Origin: Porphyromonas gingivalis ATCC 33277 | GTDB lineage: Bacteria > Bacteroidota > Bacteroidia > Bacteroidales > Porphyromonadaceae | DNA length: 64,000 nt | Assembly: GCF_000010505.1 (NCBI RefSeq) | Contig: NC_010729.1 | Location: forward strand, 1,102,501-1,166,500 | Direction of reading: 5' to 3' | Shown: in pieces, positions 42,105 to 51,480 of the stretch | How the letters are laid out: each line of letters begins with the position of its first letter | Numbering within the stretch: position 1 is the first letter of the stretch | Made by a program: the position numbers and the translations under genes | Notes under the pieces: generated by a model | Seen by the model: the letters and a program-made list of their open reading frames with translations, nothing else | The model's database searches: none | Told to the model about the DNA's origin: nothing

Positions 42105-42150
42105 AAAAGCAAGGCAGTGCTAATCCGATAGCAGCTTGCCCTGCTTTTCA
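42105..42150 (+). terminator. Terminator after the coiled-coil gene
   Basis: AAAAGCAAGGCAGTGCT and AGCAGCTTGCCCTGCTTTT form an imperfect long stem ending in a T-run. The rest of the gap to 42422 holds a second hairpin (GGGCTGA...TCAGCCC, 42227-42252) and no gene. Confidence 0.6.
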
Positions 42151-42422
42151 TAAATCTCCGATAGAATGAGTACTTTACCCCATAGTTAGTGAGTCTTTTG
42201 AACTACAACGAAGTAATGATTTAGGGCTGACTCCGGAGTTGGAATCAGCCCTTATTTCCGGCCCAAAGAAATCGGATGAAAACCAAACATTCAGAACACC
42301 CCTCGAAACTTTATATCCTAAACGTATCAAACCTTTGCACTTCAGGGCGGAATGTACGATACAGCCATTTTTAGCACGCGCCAATACGGCTTAAAAGTAT
42401 TGTAGTATCTTTATGGTCTGTT

Positions 42423-43988
42423 ATGGGAACACATATAAAAAGCCGTACAGCCAATAGCCTGCAAAATACAAAGGTTTCTTTGTTTTTTTATCTTCTTATA
42501 CTGGTAACTACTTTTTTTTCTCGTAAAGTTTTTATCAATTCTCTTGGCACAGAGATACTGGGCTTGAATACGACGATTACCAATTTATTAGGGCTTTTGA
42601 ACCTATCAGAATTAGGAATCGGAACTGCCGTATCCTTTGCATTGTTCAAGCCCCTGCTGGACGGCAATCGGAAGAATATCAGCGAAATAGTATCTGTTCA
42701 GGGATGGTTATACAGGAATATAGCTCTTTTGATAATTATCGTGGGGGCTATTCTTATGTTTTTCTTCCCTTGGATATTTCAAAAAACAGATCTGCCTTTA
42801 TGGTATGCGTATTCCACTTATTTAGTCTTCCTGACTTCTTCTCTTTTGGGTTATTTTATCAATTACAGGCAGATTATTCTATCTGCTGATCAAAAACAAT
42901 ATAAGATAACGTATATAACCAAAGGTCTGACTTTTCTGAAACTTACTATCCAGATCATTCTACTCTATTTTTCTATTGGGGGATATAAAGGCTGGTTGTT
43001 GGTAGAATTGGTATTCGCCTTTGCAACAGCATTTCTTCTGGAATATTCTGTCCGAAAAACTTATCCTTGGCTCAAAACCTCCTGTTATGTCGGGAAAAGA
43101 GTATATAAGGAGTATGGAGAAATCCTGACAAAGATCAAGCAGCTCTTTTTCCACAAGGTTGCGGGCTATGTGCTCAATCAGACCTCGCCTATAATCATCT
43201 ATGCTTATACCACCTTAACGCTCGTTGCTATCTATGGCAACTATATGCTTATAGTAGCAGGGGTAATTTCCCTTTTGGTCGCAATTTTCAGTGGTATCAT
43301 ACCAACTTTAGGAAATCTCATTGCTGAAGGAAAAAGAAAATCGATTCTAAAAATTTTCGGAGAGTATTTTGCCTGCCGAATGCTTATAGCCGGAATTGCG
43401 ACCTACTGTTTATGGATCGGAGGAAACGGTTTTATGGTCTTGTGGATGGGCTCCGAGTATCTTTTGGAAAAACTTCCTTTCGTCTTGATCGTCGGTATTA
43501 CTTTCGCCGGTATGACCCGTGTCAGTGATGATTTCCTGGCTGCTTATGGTCTTTTCAGAGATATATGGGCTCCCATTTCTGAGGCCGCTCTCAATTTGGG
43601 TCTATCTATTTTATTGGGACATTTCTTTTCTTTATCGGGTATTTTATCCGGAGTCCTTATCAGTCTGATACTCGTAGTTCACATTTGGAAGCCCTACTTC
43701 TTGTGCAAAAACGGCCTGTTGATCCCTGTCAGCAAATATTATCTGAAATACATACTGTACTGCTCTATTACCCTCTTATCAGGATTTGCTACTTATTGGT
43801 TGCTTGGTGCAGCTAATCGAGATGAAGCGTTTTCTTTCATCCCATGGGCTATATTTTTGTTCAAACACATGGTTTTGTTCTCTCTTATCTCATACTCTAT
43901 CGCTTTTCTACTGGACAAAGGCATGAAGGATTTTTCCCAACGCGTATTATACATAATCAAGGAAAAGCTAATCAAGAAAAACGAATAG
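42423..43988 (+). CDS. Wzx-like polysaccharide/lipid-oligosaccharide flippase
   Basis: 521 aa, 12-14 TM helices, MOP superfamily (polysaccharide biosynthesis protein/oligosaccharide flippase). The N-terminus has FINSLGTEILGLNTTITNLLGLLNLSELGIG, typical of the family. Likely flips undecaprenyl-linked O-antigen or A-LPS repeat units. It stands alone, without glycosyltransferases, and its base composition is visibly more AT-rich than its neighbours, pointing to transfer. Confidence 0.85.
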   Translation: MGTHIKSRTANSLQNTKVSLFFYLLILVTTFFSRKVFINSLGTEILGLNTTITNLLGLLNLSELGIGTAVSFALFKPLLDGNRKNISEIVSVQGWLYRNIALLIIIVGAILMFFFPWIFQKTDLPLWYAYSTYLVFLTSSLLGYFINYRQIILSADQKQYKITYITKGLTFLKLTIQIILLYFSIGGYKGWLLVELVFAFATAFLLEYSVRKTYPWLKTSCYVGKRVYKEYGEILTKIKQLFFHKVAGYVLNQTSPIIIYAYTTLTLVAIYGNYMLIVAGVISLLVAIFSGIIPTLGNLIAEGKRKSILKIFGEYFACRMLIAGIATYCLWIGGNGFMVLWMGSEYLLEKLPFVLIVGITFAGMTRVSDDFLAAYGLFRDIWAPISEAALNLGLSILLGHFFSLSGILSGVLISLILVVHIWKPYFLCKNGLLIPVSKYYLKYILYCSITLLSGFATYWLLGAANRDEAFSFIPWAIFLFKHMVLFSLISYSIAFLLDKGMKDFSQRVLYIIKEKLIKKNE

Positions 43989-44080
43989 AAAGCCTACCTC
44001 CATATCCGATTGTACCTGAGAGTGGAATGTGCAGGAACTCGTGCGGCTACCTCTTCTTTTTTGGGTACATAAACAATGAT

Positions 44081-44088
44081 TACTTTTG
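44081..44088 (+). promoter_or_regulatory. -7 element for the FHA gene
   Basis: TACTTTTG matches TAnnTTTG 26 bp before the start at 44114; TTG at 44061-44063 lies 17 bp upstream. Confidence 0.6.
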
Positions 44089-44113
44089 CACACGAGAAAA
44101 TAACGTCTTTTTA

Positions 44114-44686
44114 ATGAAAAGAGTCTTTTGTCCGAAATGTGACGGTGCTATCACGATTAGCCGTGAAACTCTCTCTCAGGCATCGCCAAACGGTTCTTTG
44201 TCATTGCTCTGTCCGCATTGTTGTCATCAGTTGCGCATTCGGCTGGTAAGCAAATCCGACAACTCGCACAATCACAAAACAGAGCAAGAGGAACAAGAAT
44301 TGGCACAGGAGCTCGACCGAAGCCGCGGATACATAGTCGTATTGGAAAATATATTCGGATATCGGCAAGAATTTGCGCTCAGAGAAGGAGACAACGGGAT
44401 AGGACGTCGCAACAAAGACTCGGTCGTGGACATTGCAGTATTGACCGGTGATCCAAGTATGGGACGACACCACTGCATACTTCGAGTGACCCCGAAAAAA
44501 GACGGATCTTTTCTTTATTCGATTGCCGATGACGATAGTCTTGTAGGTACTTTTGTCGGAGGACGTCTTCTGGACAAAAAAGAATGGTGCAGACTGAACG
44601 ATGGCGATGTGATTACGATGGGGGCTACCAGTGCCATATTGTACACATCGGATCACAAAGACACCGAATCCGAGGAGAAGAATTAA
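44114..44686 (+). CDS. FHA-domain protein with N-terminal zinc ribbon
   Basis: 190 aa. Residues 1-45 hold CPKC and CPHCCHQL, a likely zinc ribbon. Residues about 75-180 are an FHA domain: GIGRRN, then DPSMGRHHCIL (phosphothreonine-binding Ser/Arg/His pattern) and the GTFVGG turn. Cytosolic phospho-peptide reader; no Ser/Thr kinase is encoded nearby. The start at 44114 follows a promoter match. The next gene starts 54 bp later. Confidence 0.85.
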   Translation: MKRVFCPKCDGAITISRETLSQASPNGSLSLLCPHCCHQLRIRLVSKSDNSHNHKTEQEEQELAQELDRSRGYIVVLENIFGYRQEFALREGDNGIGRRNKDSVVDIAVLTGDPSMGRHHCILRVTPKKDGSFLYSIADDDSLVGTFVGGRLLDKKEWCRLNDGDVITMGATSAILYTSDHKDTESEEKN

Positions 44687-44740
44687 CAATCAAGTATAAG
44701 ACAGGCCAGTCCAAAGAGCCTTTTCAATATCACGTTCAAA

Positions 44741-46042
44741 ATGGATACACCAACCCAACAACGAATTATCAGTCTCATTAAGAAAGAAGTAGTTCCGGCC
44801 ACAGGCTGTACCGAGCCGGTTGCCGTTGCTCTTGCTGCTGCTCAAGCTGCTTCGCTCATGGAGCAACGACCGGACCATGTAGAGGTACTGCTCAGCCCCA
44901 ATATACTCAAGAATGCCATGGGCGTAGGCATCCCCGGAACGGGAATGATCGGACTACCGATAGCCATAGCTCTTGGAATCGTCGTAGCAGACCCGACCAA
45001 ACAACTCAAAGTGCTCGATGGAATTGCACCGGAACAGCTTGAGGAGGCCAAGAAAATCGTCGACGATAAGATTATACAAGTAGCAGTCAAACAGGGTGAT
45101 ATAGACAAATTGTATATCGAAATCAATATGTCGGCCGGTTCCGAATCGGCATCAACGATCATTGAAAAAATCCATACCAATATCATCTATGCTGCACACA
45201 ATGGCCAAGTCGTCATCGATGGCCGGCATGATACAGCGGACAAGAACGAGAGTGCATCATCCGAGTCGGAGGAGGAGATCACACTATCCTTCGAGATGGT
45301 ATACGACTTTGCCATGAATACACCCACGGAAGAGATCGAATTCATCTTGGAAGCTGCTCGCCTCAATCGACATGCCAGCGAAGTATCCATGAAGGGCAAT
45401 TACGGCCATGCCGTAGGACGAATGATACAAGGTTCTTTGGGACGCCGCTATCTTGGCGACAGCTCTCTTACCCGCATGCTTACTTATACAAGCTCGGCAT
45501 GCGATGCACGTATGGATGGTGCTCCGGTAACGGTCATGAGCAATTCCGGCAGTGGTAATCAAGGTATTACGGCCACATTGCCCGTACTTTCATTTGCTGA
45601 AGACGAGCAGGCCGATCATGAAAGAACGGTAAGGGCTTTGGTCTTGAGCAATCTTATGGTGATCTACATCAAGCAGAAGCTCGGCCGTCTGTCAGCTCTC
45701 TGTGGCTGTGTAGTGGCTGCAACGGGATCAAGCTGCGGACTCTGTTATCTGATGGGAGGCACTAAAGAGCAAATCGGATTTGCCATCAAAAACATGATCG
45801 GCAATATCACCGGCATGCTTTGCGATGGAGCCAAGCCGAGCTGTAGCATGAAAGTATCCAGCGGAGTCAGCTCCGCCATGTTCTCTGCACTGCTGGCCAT
45901 GGAGAAAAAGGTAGTGACCAGCAACGAGGGGATCGTGGACGATGATGTAGACCAAAGCATCGACAACCTCACAAGCATAGGCCGGGATGGCATGAACGCC
46001 ACCGATACCCTTGTGCTCAACATCATGACCAGCAAAAAGTAA
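44741..46042 (+). CDS. L-cysteine desulfidase / serine dehydratase-like (CyuA, UPF0597)
   Basis: 433 aa. Matches the YhaM/CyuA family that converts cysteine to pyruvate, ammonia and H2S via a [4Fe-4S] cluster. Landmarks: VVPATGCTEPVAVA at the N-terminus, SNSGSGNQGI in the middle, and the Cys-rich CGCVVAATGSSCGLCYLMGG and CDGAKPSC toward the C-terminus. H2S production from cysteine is prominent in P. gingivalis. Lies 16 bp before the deoxyinosine glycosylase gene. Confidence 0.9.
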   Translation: MDTPTQQRIISLIKKEVVPATGCTEPVAVALAAAQAASLMEQRPDHVEVLLSPNILKNAMGVGIPGTGMIGLPIAIALGIVVADPTKQLKVLDGIAPEQLEEAKKIVDDKIIQVAVKQGDIDKLYIEINMSAGSESASTIIEKIHTNIIYAAHNGQVVIDGRHDTADKNESASSESEEEITLSFEMVYDFAMNTPTEEIEFILEAARLNRHASEVSMKGNYGHAVGRMIQGSLGRRYLGDSSLTRMLTYTSSACDARMDGAPVTVMSNSGSGNQGITATLPVLSFAEDEQADHERTVRALVLSNLMVIYIKQKLGRLSALCGCVVAATGSSCGLCYLMGGTKEQIGFAIKNMIGNITGMLCDGAKPSCSMKVSSGVSSAMFSALLAMEKKVVTSNEGIVDDDVDQSIDNLTSIGRDGMNATDTLVLNIMTSKK

Positions 46043-46058
46043 AGCCTCTCTCCCTCGT

Positions 46059-46550
46059 ATGGCTTCCGTGCATAAGCAATCTTTCCCACCCATCGAAGAC
46101 GGGCATCTGGAAATACTCATATTGGGTAGTCTGCCCGGTGATGAATCTATCCGCAGAGGGCAATACTATGCTCATCCCCGCAACCGCTTTTGGCCTTTGA
46201 TGGCAAAAATGCTGGGAAAACCCCTACCCGATGACTATGCAGAACGAACCGAGATATTGCTTTCGGCACATATCGGTCTGTGGGATGTAGCCCATTCGGC
46301 TATTCGCAAGGGAAGTGCGGATATTCAGATCTGTGACGAAGAGCCCAATGACATACGCTCTCTGATCGAACGAAATCCACGATTGCACACGATTGCATTC
46401 AACGGAAAAAAAGCAGAAGCAATGTTCAGAAAGCATTTTCCCCAAACACCGGATGTCCGTTGCCTGCTCATGCCGAGTACAAGCCCTGCCAATGCCGGAA
46501 AGACCTTAGACCTCTTAGTGAAAGATTGGAATAGGATCTTTTCTCTCTGA
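46059..46550 (+). CDS. DNA-deoxyinosine (hypoxanthine) glycosylase, UDG superfamily
   Basis: 163 aa with the UDG-fold ILGSLPGDESIRRGQYYAHPRNRFWPLM (motif 1) and a C-terminal LMPSTSPANAG (motif 2, SPAN). This matches the TIGR04274-type enzymes that remove hypoxanthine from DNA after adenine deamination. The terminator begins 20 bp downstream. Confidence 0.9.
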   Translation: MASVHKQSFPPIEDGHLEILILGSLPGDESIRRGQYYAHPRNRFWPLMAKMLGKPLPDDYAERTEILLSAHIGLWDVAHSAIRKGSADIQICDEEPNDIRSLIERNPRLHTIAFNGKKAEAMFRKHFPQTPDVRCLLMPSTSPANAGKTLDLLVKDWNRIFSL

Positions 46551-46570
46551 TAAAATCCTACTGTAAAGAA

Positions 46571-46616
46571 AAAGGGTTGTGACAATGGATAAAACCATAT
46601 TCACAACCCTTTTCAT
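46571..46616. terminator. Terminator between the glycosylase and the lipoprotein gene
   Basis: AAAGGGTTGTGA (46571-46582) pairs with TCACAACCCTTT (46601-46612), 12 bp, T-rich on the plus side and A-rich before it, so it can serve both convergent genes. Confidence 0.8.
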
Positions 46617-46661
46617 TATCAGGGCAGACCGCCTAAGACGGTTTTTCACTCGCAATCTTGA

Positions 46662-47114
46662 TTATTTCTGCTTGGCCAATACGTAGAAAGGAGCCATCTT
46701 TTCATCCTGAACTCCGTCATACTGCAACGAATCGGCTGTCGCGTTCAACACAAGCCGAAGAGGAGAAACTTCTCCTTCCCTTGCAAGAGATACCGTGTCG
46801 CCACTAATGGTAAAAGCACCGCTATTCGTAGATCCGGAACCGTCTTCTTTTCCACCCTTGGCTACTTCTTCCAGAGCAAAAGTTCTGTCTGCATTCAATA
46901 CCAACTTAACATCGAATCCCTCTGCATCGGCAGCAGGAATAAGGCCTGTATAGGTACCTACAAAGCGCTCTACATCGGCAGCAGCCGCAGCCTCTACCTG
47001 TGCTATAGAATCAGCAATACGTGCGCTATCGGCAGCAGCATCCTGCTCATTTTTATTTCCGCCACAAGCAACCAATGCAACGCTCAACATGGCGAAACCA
47101 AGAATTTTTTTCAT
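46662..47114 (-). CDS. NlpE-like lipoprotein
   Basis: 150 aa lipoprotein (lipobox ALVACG, Cys17). A helical Ala/Asp-rich linker (20-50) precedes an NlpE N-terminal-type beta domain (about 52-148: GTYTGLIPAADAEGFDVKLVLNADRTFALEE). NlpE in E. coli senses surface and copper stress; the CxxC of that protein is absent here. Single-gene unit with a -7 element upstream. Confidence 0.8.
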   Translation of the reverse strand: MKKILGFAMLSVALVACGGNKNEQDAAADSARIADSIAQVEAAAAADVERFVGTYTGLIPAADAEGFDVKLVLNADRTFALEEVAKGGKEDGSGSTNSGAFTISGDTVSLAREGEVSPLRLVLNATADSLQYDGVQDEKMAPFYVLAKQK

Positions 47115-47196
47115 CTCTTTTCTTGTTTTAAAAACATTAATTATTACTCAACGTGATTGCGAATTCCACCAACGATGAGACCCGCCTATCACGATG

Positions 47197-47204
47197 CAAA
47201 ATTA
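47197..47204 (-). promoter_or_regulatory. -7 element for the NlpE-like gene
   Basis: Minus strand TAATTTTG matches TAnnTTTG about 83 bp before the start. No clear -33 element. Confidence 0.4.
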
Positions 47205-47308
47205 CAGTTTTTTTTATATGTAGCTCATTTTCATTCGGATTCCTTCGCTACAGTACTGTCGGGCAGTGCTGTAACGACATCAGCCAATTCACTGTTCGGT
47301 TCTTTTTC

Positions 47309-47316
47309 TACCTTTG
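47309..47316 (+). promoter_or_regulatory. -7 element for a candidate ncRNA
   Basis: TACCTTTG matches TAnnTTTG; the predicted start (~47322) coincides with the first base of a stem. No good ORF follows. The -33 region is weak. Confidence 0.5.
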
Positions 47317-47321
47317 TATTC

Positions 47322-47605
47322 GATAAGGCTTACATCGGCAAAAATACATGGCATCCGAAAGCCTTATTGCATGAATATAATTACAAGACACAAACGGCAA
47401 AATATATATACATGTATCCGACTCCTCACACACTTCACCGGCCTCTCCGGCTTATCCTATCTTGCCCTATATCATACGATTGCAACACACAGAAGAAAAG
47501 TACACCTCAATGAAAAATAAAGTGGAATAATCACAGCACAGTCCACCTGCAATATAAGGCACCCACCCGAGTTCGGTCGCAAACTTCGGGTGGGTGCCTC
47601 TTTTA
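47322..47605 (+). ncRNA. Candidate structured non-coding RNA, ~280 nt
   Basis: A promoter element (47309-47316) is followed by ATAAGGCTT (47323-47331) pairing perfectly with AAGCCTTAT (47359-47367), with an inner TCGG/CCGA pair (47335-47338, 47355-47358). It ends in a strong intrinsic terminator at 47557-47605. The ORFs inside are short and look random, so this reads as an untranslated transcript. I cannot assign it to a known RNA family. Confidence 0.55.
47557..47605 (+). terminator. Strong terminator with no protein-coding gene upstream
   Basis: AGGCACCCACCCGA (47557-47570) pairs perfectly with TCGGGTGGGTGCCT (47586-47599), then CTTTTATT. The nearest plus-strand gene is about 1 kb upstream and already has its own terminator. 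Confidence 0.85.
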
Positions 47606-47636
47606 TTCCGGTCCTCAAAGCAGCCTTTTGGGCTAC

Positions 47637-47746
47637 GATTTATATACAAATCACTTTTGATTTATATATTTATTGAAAACCATTTATATATAAATTGAAA
47701 TCGTTTTATATACAAATCGAAAATGATTTATATATAAATCGTGATC
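47637..47746. repeat. Five-unit 22-bp repeat array with TTTATATATAAA core
   Basis: Units begin at 47637, 47659, 47681, 47703 and 47725, exactly 22 bp apart, each like GATTTATATATAAATCG plus 5 bp. The core is self-complementary. 47747-48081 shows nothing further apart from AT-rich sequence. Confidence 0.8.
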
Positions 47747-48081
47747 CAAACTCCGGAAAAGCAGATTCCGATCATAGGGAGCCTGTTTTCTCTTCTTTTT
47801 CACCTCAAAATCCGGTTCTTTTTAAGTGCTTATTTAGAATCATTCCAAACTCGTCTTCGTTGTTGAAAACTTTTTTTGGCACGTATTTTTAATGAAATGC
47901 GGATGACATTCTTCCATGGGGAGGACAGTGCTTTCAATACATATCCAACCCCTCTCACCTAAAGCCGGATCGAACAAAACGGCTCATCACTATGTCGAAT
48001 AAAGAAAAACAGGACTTCCCTCCGCAGATTTGCAAGGGGAAAAGTGCTATAAACCTTCATCGGATATAGACGGAATAATCC

Positions 48082-48089
48082 TATCTTTG
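48082..48089 (+). promoter_or_regulatory. -7 element for the arginine decarboxylase gene
   Basis: TATCTTTG, 50 bp before the start codon; consensus -7 element, weak -33. Confidence 0.55.
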
Positions 48090-48138
48090 CGAGACGAAAC
48101 AGTGTAAGTACTAACAACATATCAAGGACAATTACAAA

Positions 48139-48681
48139 ATGAGCAAACTTGTAGGGAATCTCATCCCCAACACTTTCTTCATTACCAAGGGTAGTGGCGA
48201 GTCTGATCTGGAACTGCATGCCGGTTCGTATCACATGGCTTTGTTCGACGCCGGGATCTCGGACTTCAATATCATGACTTACTCCTCCGTACTGCCTGCG
48301 ACAGCTCATTTGGCCACAATGGACGAAATAGACCTGCCGCCTTTCGGTTCTGAACTGAAAACGATCATGGCCGTTTCGCACGGCTATCAGGACGAATTCG
48401 TTTCGGCCGGAGTGGTGTATGCATGGATGTACAAGGATGAGAATTTCGACGAGAAGGCCGGAGGCCTCGTATGCGAGGTTAGCGGACGCTACCGTATCGA
48501 AGAGCTGGAGTCCCGTCTGATCCGCGTTATCAACGATCTGCACCAGAAGACCTACAGCCAATACTACCTCGGAGAGCTGAACTTCATCACCGAGGGTATC
48601 ACGATCGAGAAGCGATACGGTACGGCTTTGGCCGGTTTGTGTTTCATGGATTTCATCCAACCCGAAGTACAGAAAAAGTAG
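48139..48681 (+). CDS. Pyruvoyl-dependent arginine decarboxylase
   Basis: 180 aa. Converts arginine to agmatine, the first step of polyamine synthesis or acid/arginine use. The self-cleavage site sits in NIMTYSSVLPA near residue 51, where the second Ser would become the pyruvoyl group. The sequence matches the PvlArgDC family through the C-terminal KRYGTALAGLCF. Stand-alone gene with its own promoter element. Confidence 0.88.
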   Translation: MSKLVGNLIPNTFFITKGSGESDLELHAGSYHMALFDAGISDFNIMTYSSVLPATAHLATMDEIDLPPFGSELKTIMAVSHGYQDEFVSAGVVYAWMYKDENFDEKAGGLVCEVSGRYRIEELESRLIRVINDLHQKTYSQYYLGELNFITEGITIEKRYGTALAGLCFMDFIQPEVQKK

Positions 48682-48807
48682 TCCTCCCACAGCATAGCTG
48701 TCTGCATTCCCAAGCAGCTTAGCATACAGCCATGGTTTTCTCCTGCTTTGAGGTAGGCGTAAATCATGGTTGTTTTTTATTTTATCTCATTTTATCCTGA
48801 TCCAACG

Positions 48808-51033
48808 ATGCGCTTTCTCCCCTACCCCATAGCTTTTCTTTCCATTATTCTCTTGCTTTCATGTGCAGGCCGCAAAAGAGGAAAAGATATTGACTTCACA
48901 AAGTATGTGAATCCCCTTATCGGAACCGACTGGGTAGGCAATACATACCCGGGGGCTACGGTTCCTTTCGGTATGGTACAGCTAAGCCCTGACAACGGGA
49001 AAAGCGGCTGGGACTATATAGCCGGATACTATTATCCCGACACGATGATAGCAGGCTTCAGCCATACGCATCTGAGCGGAACAGGTGCGGGCGACCTCTA
49101 TGACATTCGCTTTATGCCAATCGGCAAAAGTTCTCCGGATGAAGTCGTCCCTAAGGACCACATACGGACTTCATTCAGCCACAAAAACGAAAAAGCCGAA
49201 TCCGGATATTATGCCGTGAGGTTGGACAATGGTATCAAGGTGGAGCTGACGGCCACCGAACATTGTGGCATTCAACGCTATACAATTCAGGACTCCATAC
49301 TGGAAGTTCGCCTCGATCTCAATAGCACGATGAATTGGGACAGGACGACAGACAGCCGTCTGCAGCTGATCGACAGCCACACGATAAGCGGTTATCGCTT
49401 CTCGGACGGTTGGGCACGGGATCAGCGCATATTCTTCCGCAGCAGATTTTCTCTTCCGATAGAGCAGTTCACGATAGACAGTGTACCCCAATATGCCAAT
49501 AACGATACGACACAAATCATTGGTTACGGCCTTGTAGCCCACCTTTCGTTTTTAATAGCCAAGTCCGACAGCACGCTGACGATCTCCACCGCCCTATCGG
49601 GTGTGGACGAAAAGGGAGCGGCTAACAATCTGGCGAAAGAAGCTCCCCACCACGATTTCGACCTCTACCGTGCGGAAACATCGCTGCTGTGGCAACGTGC
49701 CTTGTCGCGTATAGTGGCGGAAAAAGGAAAATCGCCCCGAGTGGACACCATTTTCTATACCGCGCTCTATCACAGTCTGCTCTGCCCGACGGTTTTCAGC
49801 GATGCAGATGGCCGTTACAGAGGAGCGGACAAAAAGATCCATACGCTAAAGACGGCACGCAAACACTACGGTACCTTCTCGCTTTGGGACACCTACCGAG
49901 CTGCCCACCCCCTGTACAACATCCTTTTTCCCGAACGTGCAGCCGATATGGCAGAAAGTCTCGTCGCTTTCGGTGAGCAAAACGAAGGGCTGCTGCCCGT
50001 TTGGACGATGTGGGCCGGAGAAACCGGTATGATGATTGGCTACCATTCCATACCGGTCATCGTAGAAGCCTATCGGAAAGGCAATTACAAAGAGAATCCG
50101 CAGCGCATCATGCGCCTGTTGGTTTCGACCATGGAAAAAACCGGCAGAACCGATATGGACAATTATCGTCGTTTGGGCTATGTGCCGGCCGACTGTACGA
50201 ACTGGAGCTTGAGCAAGACGATGGAATACGCCTACGACGATGCCTGCATCGCACTCTTTGCAAGGGAAAACGCAGCGGCAGCCAAGCGGTCGATGGCATA
50301 TGCGCACCACGCCAAGGCATACCAAGAGGTATATGATCCGGCAAGCGGTTTCTTCAGACCCAGATTAGCATCGGGGGAATGGAAATTTCCTTTCGATCCT
50401 TTCGAATACACTGAGGACATCACAGAGAGTAATGCTTGGCAATATCTCTTCGGAGTCCAGCATGATACAGAAGGCCTCATGGAACTGATGGGCGGTGCAG
50501 ATTCGATGGCTCGCCGTCTTGACCTCTTTTTCGGCACTCCTACTCCCTCTCATATAGCATTGCCGATTTTCAGTACGGGAATGATCGGACAATATGCCCA
50601 CGGCAATGAGCCGAGCCATCACGTGGCTTACTTGTACAACAAGGTATCGCAGCCATGGAAAGGAGCGGGGATAATACGCCGCATCCTGACAGAACTATAC
50701 AAAAATACCCCTGACGGCCTATGCGGAAACGAAGACTGCGGCCAACTTTCTGCTTGGTACGTATTCTCAGCCCTGGGGTTCTATCCGGTGGATCCGATAA
50801 GCGGCCATTACGAACTGGGATCACCCCTGTTCGAACATGTGACTATCCCTCAGCCCAATGGTCGTATCTTTCGACTGACGGCTCACAATCTAAGTGAGAA
50901 GAACCGATATATCGAGTCCGTAAAAGTGGATGGCAAACCCTATCACAGGTCATATATCACATGGAATCAGATTCGATCCGGTGCGCATGTGGAGCTTTTC
51001 ATGACCTCTCGCGAGGGACATTGCTGGTATTGA
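48808..51033 (+). CDS. GH92 family glycoside hydrolase (alpha-1,2-mannosidase-like), lipoprotein
   Basis: About 741 aa with a lipoprotein signal (lipobox LLLSC) and the GH92 pattern YVNPLIGTD...GNTYPGATVPFGMVQLSPD near the N-terminus, SGTGAGDLYDI, WDTYRAAHPL, then EPSHHVAYLYN and GNEDCGQLSAWYVFSALG (catalytic acid region). Exported enzyme that trims mannose from host N-glycans. The ATG at 48808 puts the signal at the N-terminus; an ATG 42 bp upstream is possible. No SusC/D genes are adjacent. Confidence 0.9.
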   Translation: MRFLPYPIAFLSIILLLSCAGRKRGKDIDFTKYVNPLIGTDWVGNTYPGATVPFGMVQLSPDNGKSGWDYIAGYYYPDTMIAGFSHTHLSGTGAGDLYDIRFMPIGKSSPDEVVPKDHIRTSFSHKNEKAESGYYAVRLDNGIKVELTATEHCGIQRYTIQDSILEVRLDLNSTMNWDRTTDSRLQLIDSHTISGYRFSDGWARDQRIFFRSRFSLPIEQFTIDSVPQYANNDTTQIIGYGLVAHLSFLIAKSDSTLTISTALSGVDEKGAANNLAKEAPHHDFDLYRAETSLLWQRALSRIVAEKGKSPRVDTIFYTALYHSLLCPTVFSDADGRYRGADKKIHTLKTARKHYGTFSLWDTYRAAHPLYNILFPERAADMAESLVAFGEQNEGLLPVWTMWAGETGMMIGYHSIPVIVEAYRKGNYKENPQRIMRLLVSTMEKTGRTDMDNYRRLGYVPADCTNWSLSKTMEYAYDDACIALFARENAAAAKRSMAYAHHAKAYQEVYDPASGFFRPRLASGEWKFPFDPFEYTEDITESNAWQYLFGVQHDTEGLMELMGGADSMARRLDLFFGTPTPSHIALPIFSTGMIGQYAHGNEPSHHVAYLYNKVSQPWKGAGIIRRILTELYKNTPDGLCGNEDCGQLSAWYVFSALGFYPVDPISGHYELGSPLFEHVTIPQPNGRIFRLTAHNLSEKNRYIESVKVDGKPYHRSYITWNQIRSGAHVELFMTSREGHCWY

Positions 51034-51136
51034 TTTGGTACTTGATGATCTTTCAAAAACAAACAAAACAATGACTCCATTGAGCCGAATGTGATATTTT
51101 GGAGAGGAAACGCGTCCACAAAAACAATTCCCATCC

Positions 51137-51144
51137 TATATTTG
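51137..51144 (+). promoter_or_regulatory. -7 element for DUF4492-cydAB
   Basis: TATATTTG, 69 bp before the DUF4492 start. No convincing -33 element. Confidence 0.5.
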
Positions 51145-51212
51145 TAAGAAAGCTGTATCACCACAGCAAAATCGAGACCTGCACGGTTTTTCATTTTTGA
51201 ATCGAAAAAACT

Positions 51213-51461
51213 ATGACAACAATCAAAGCAAAGCGCGAGAACTTGTTCATGCGTATAGCTCGCTTTTATATAGATGGCTTCAGGAATATGAAATTGGGAA
51301 AGACGCTATGGGCTATTATCCTCATCAAACTATTCATCATGTTCGCCATCCTGAAAGTATTCTTCTTCCCGAACTTTCTGAAGCAACAGGTCGGTAGCGA
51401 CAGCACTGCCAAATCCGAATATGTGCAGCAGGAACTTATCAAACGTGGAATAAACCCCTAA
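51213..51461 (+). CDS. DUF4492 small membrane protein
   Basis: 82 aa with one TM helix (about 30-52) after a basic segment. The family precedes cydA in many Bacteroidetes and may be an accessory or assembly subunit of cytochrome bd. It lies 19 bp before cydA, in the same operon. Confidence 0.85.
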   Translation: MTTIKAKRENLFMRIARFYIDGFRNMKLGKTLWAIILIKLFIMFAILKVFFFPNFLKQQVGSDSTAKSEYVQQELIKRGINP

Positions 51462-51480
51462 AACATTAAGATATAAGCGT

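Noticed and set aside
47157-47513. 118-codon plus-strand ORF in the 47-kb gap
   Set aside because: No domain, odd composition, and it starts upstream of the promoter element; the RNA signals explain the interval better.
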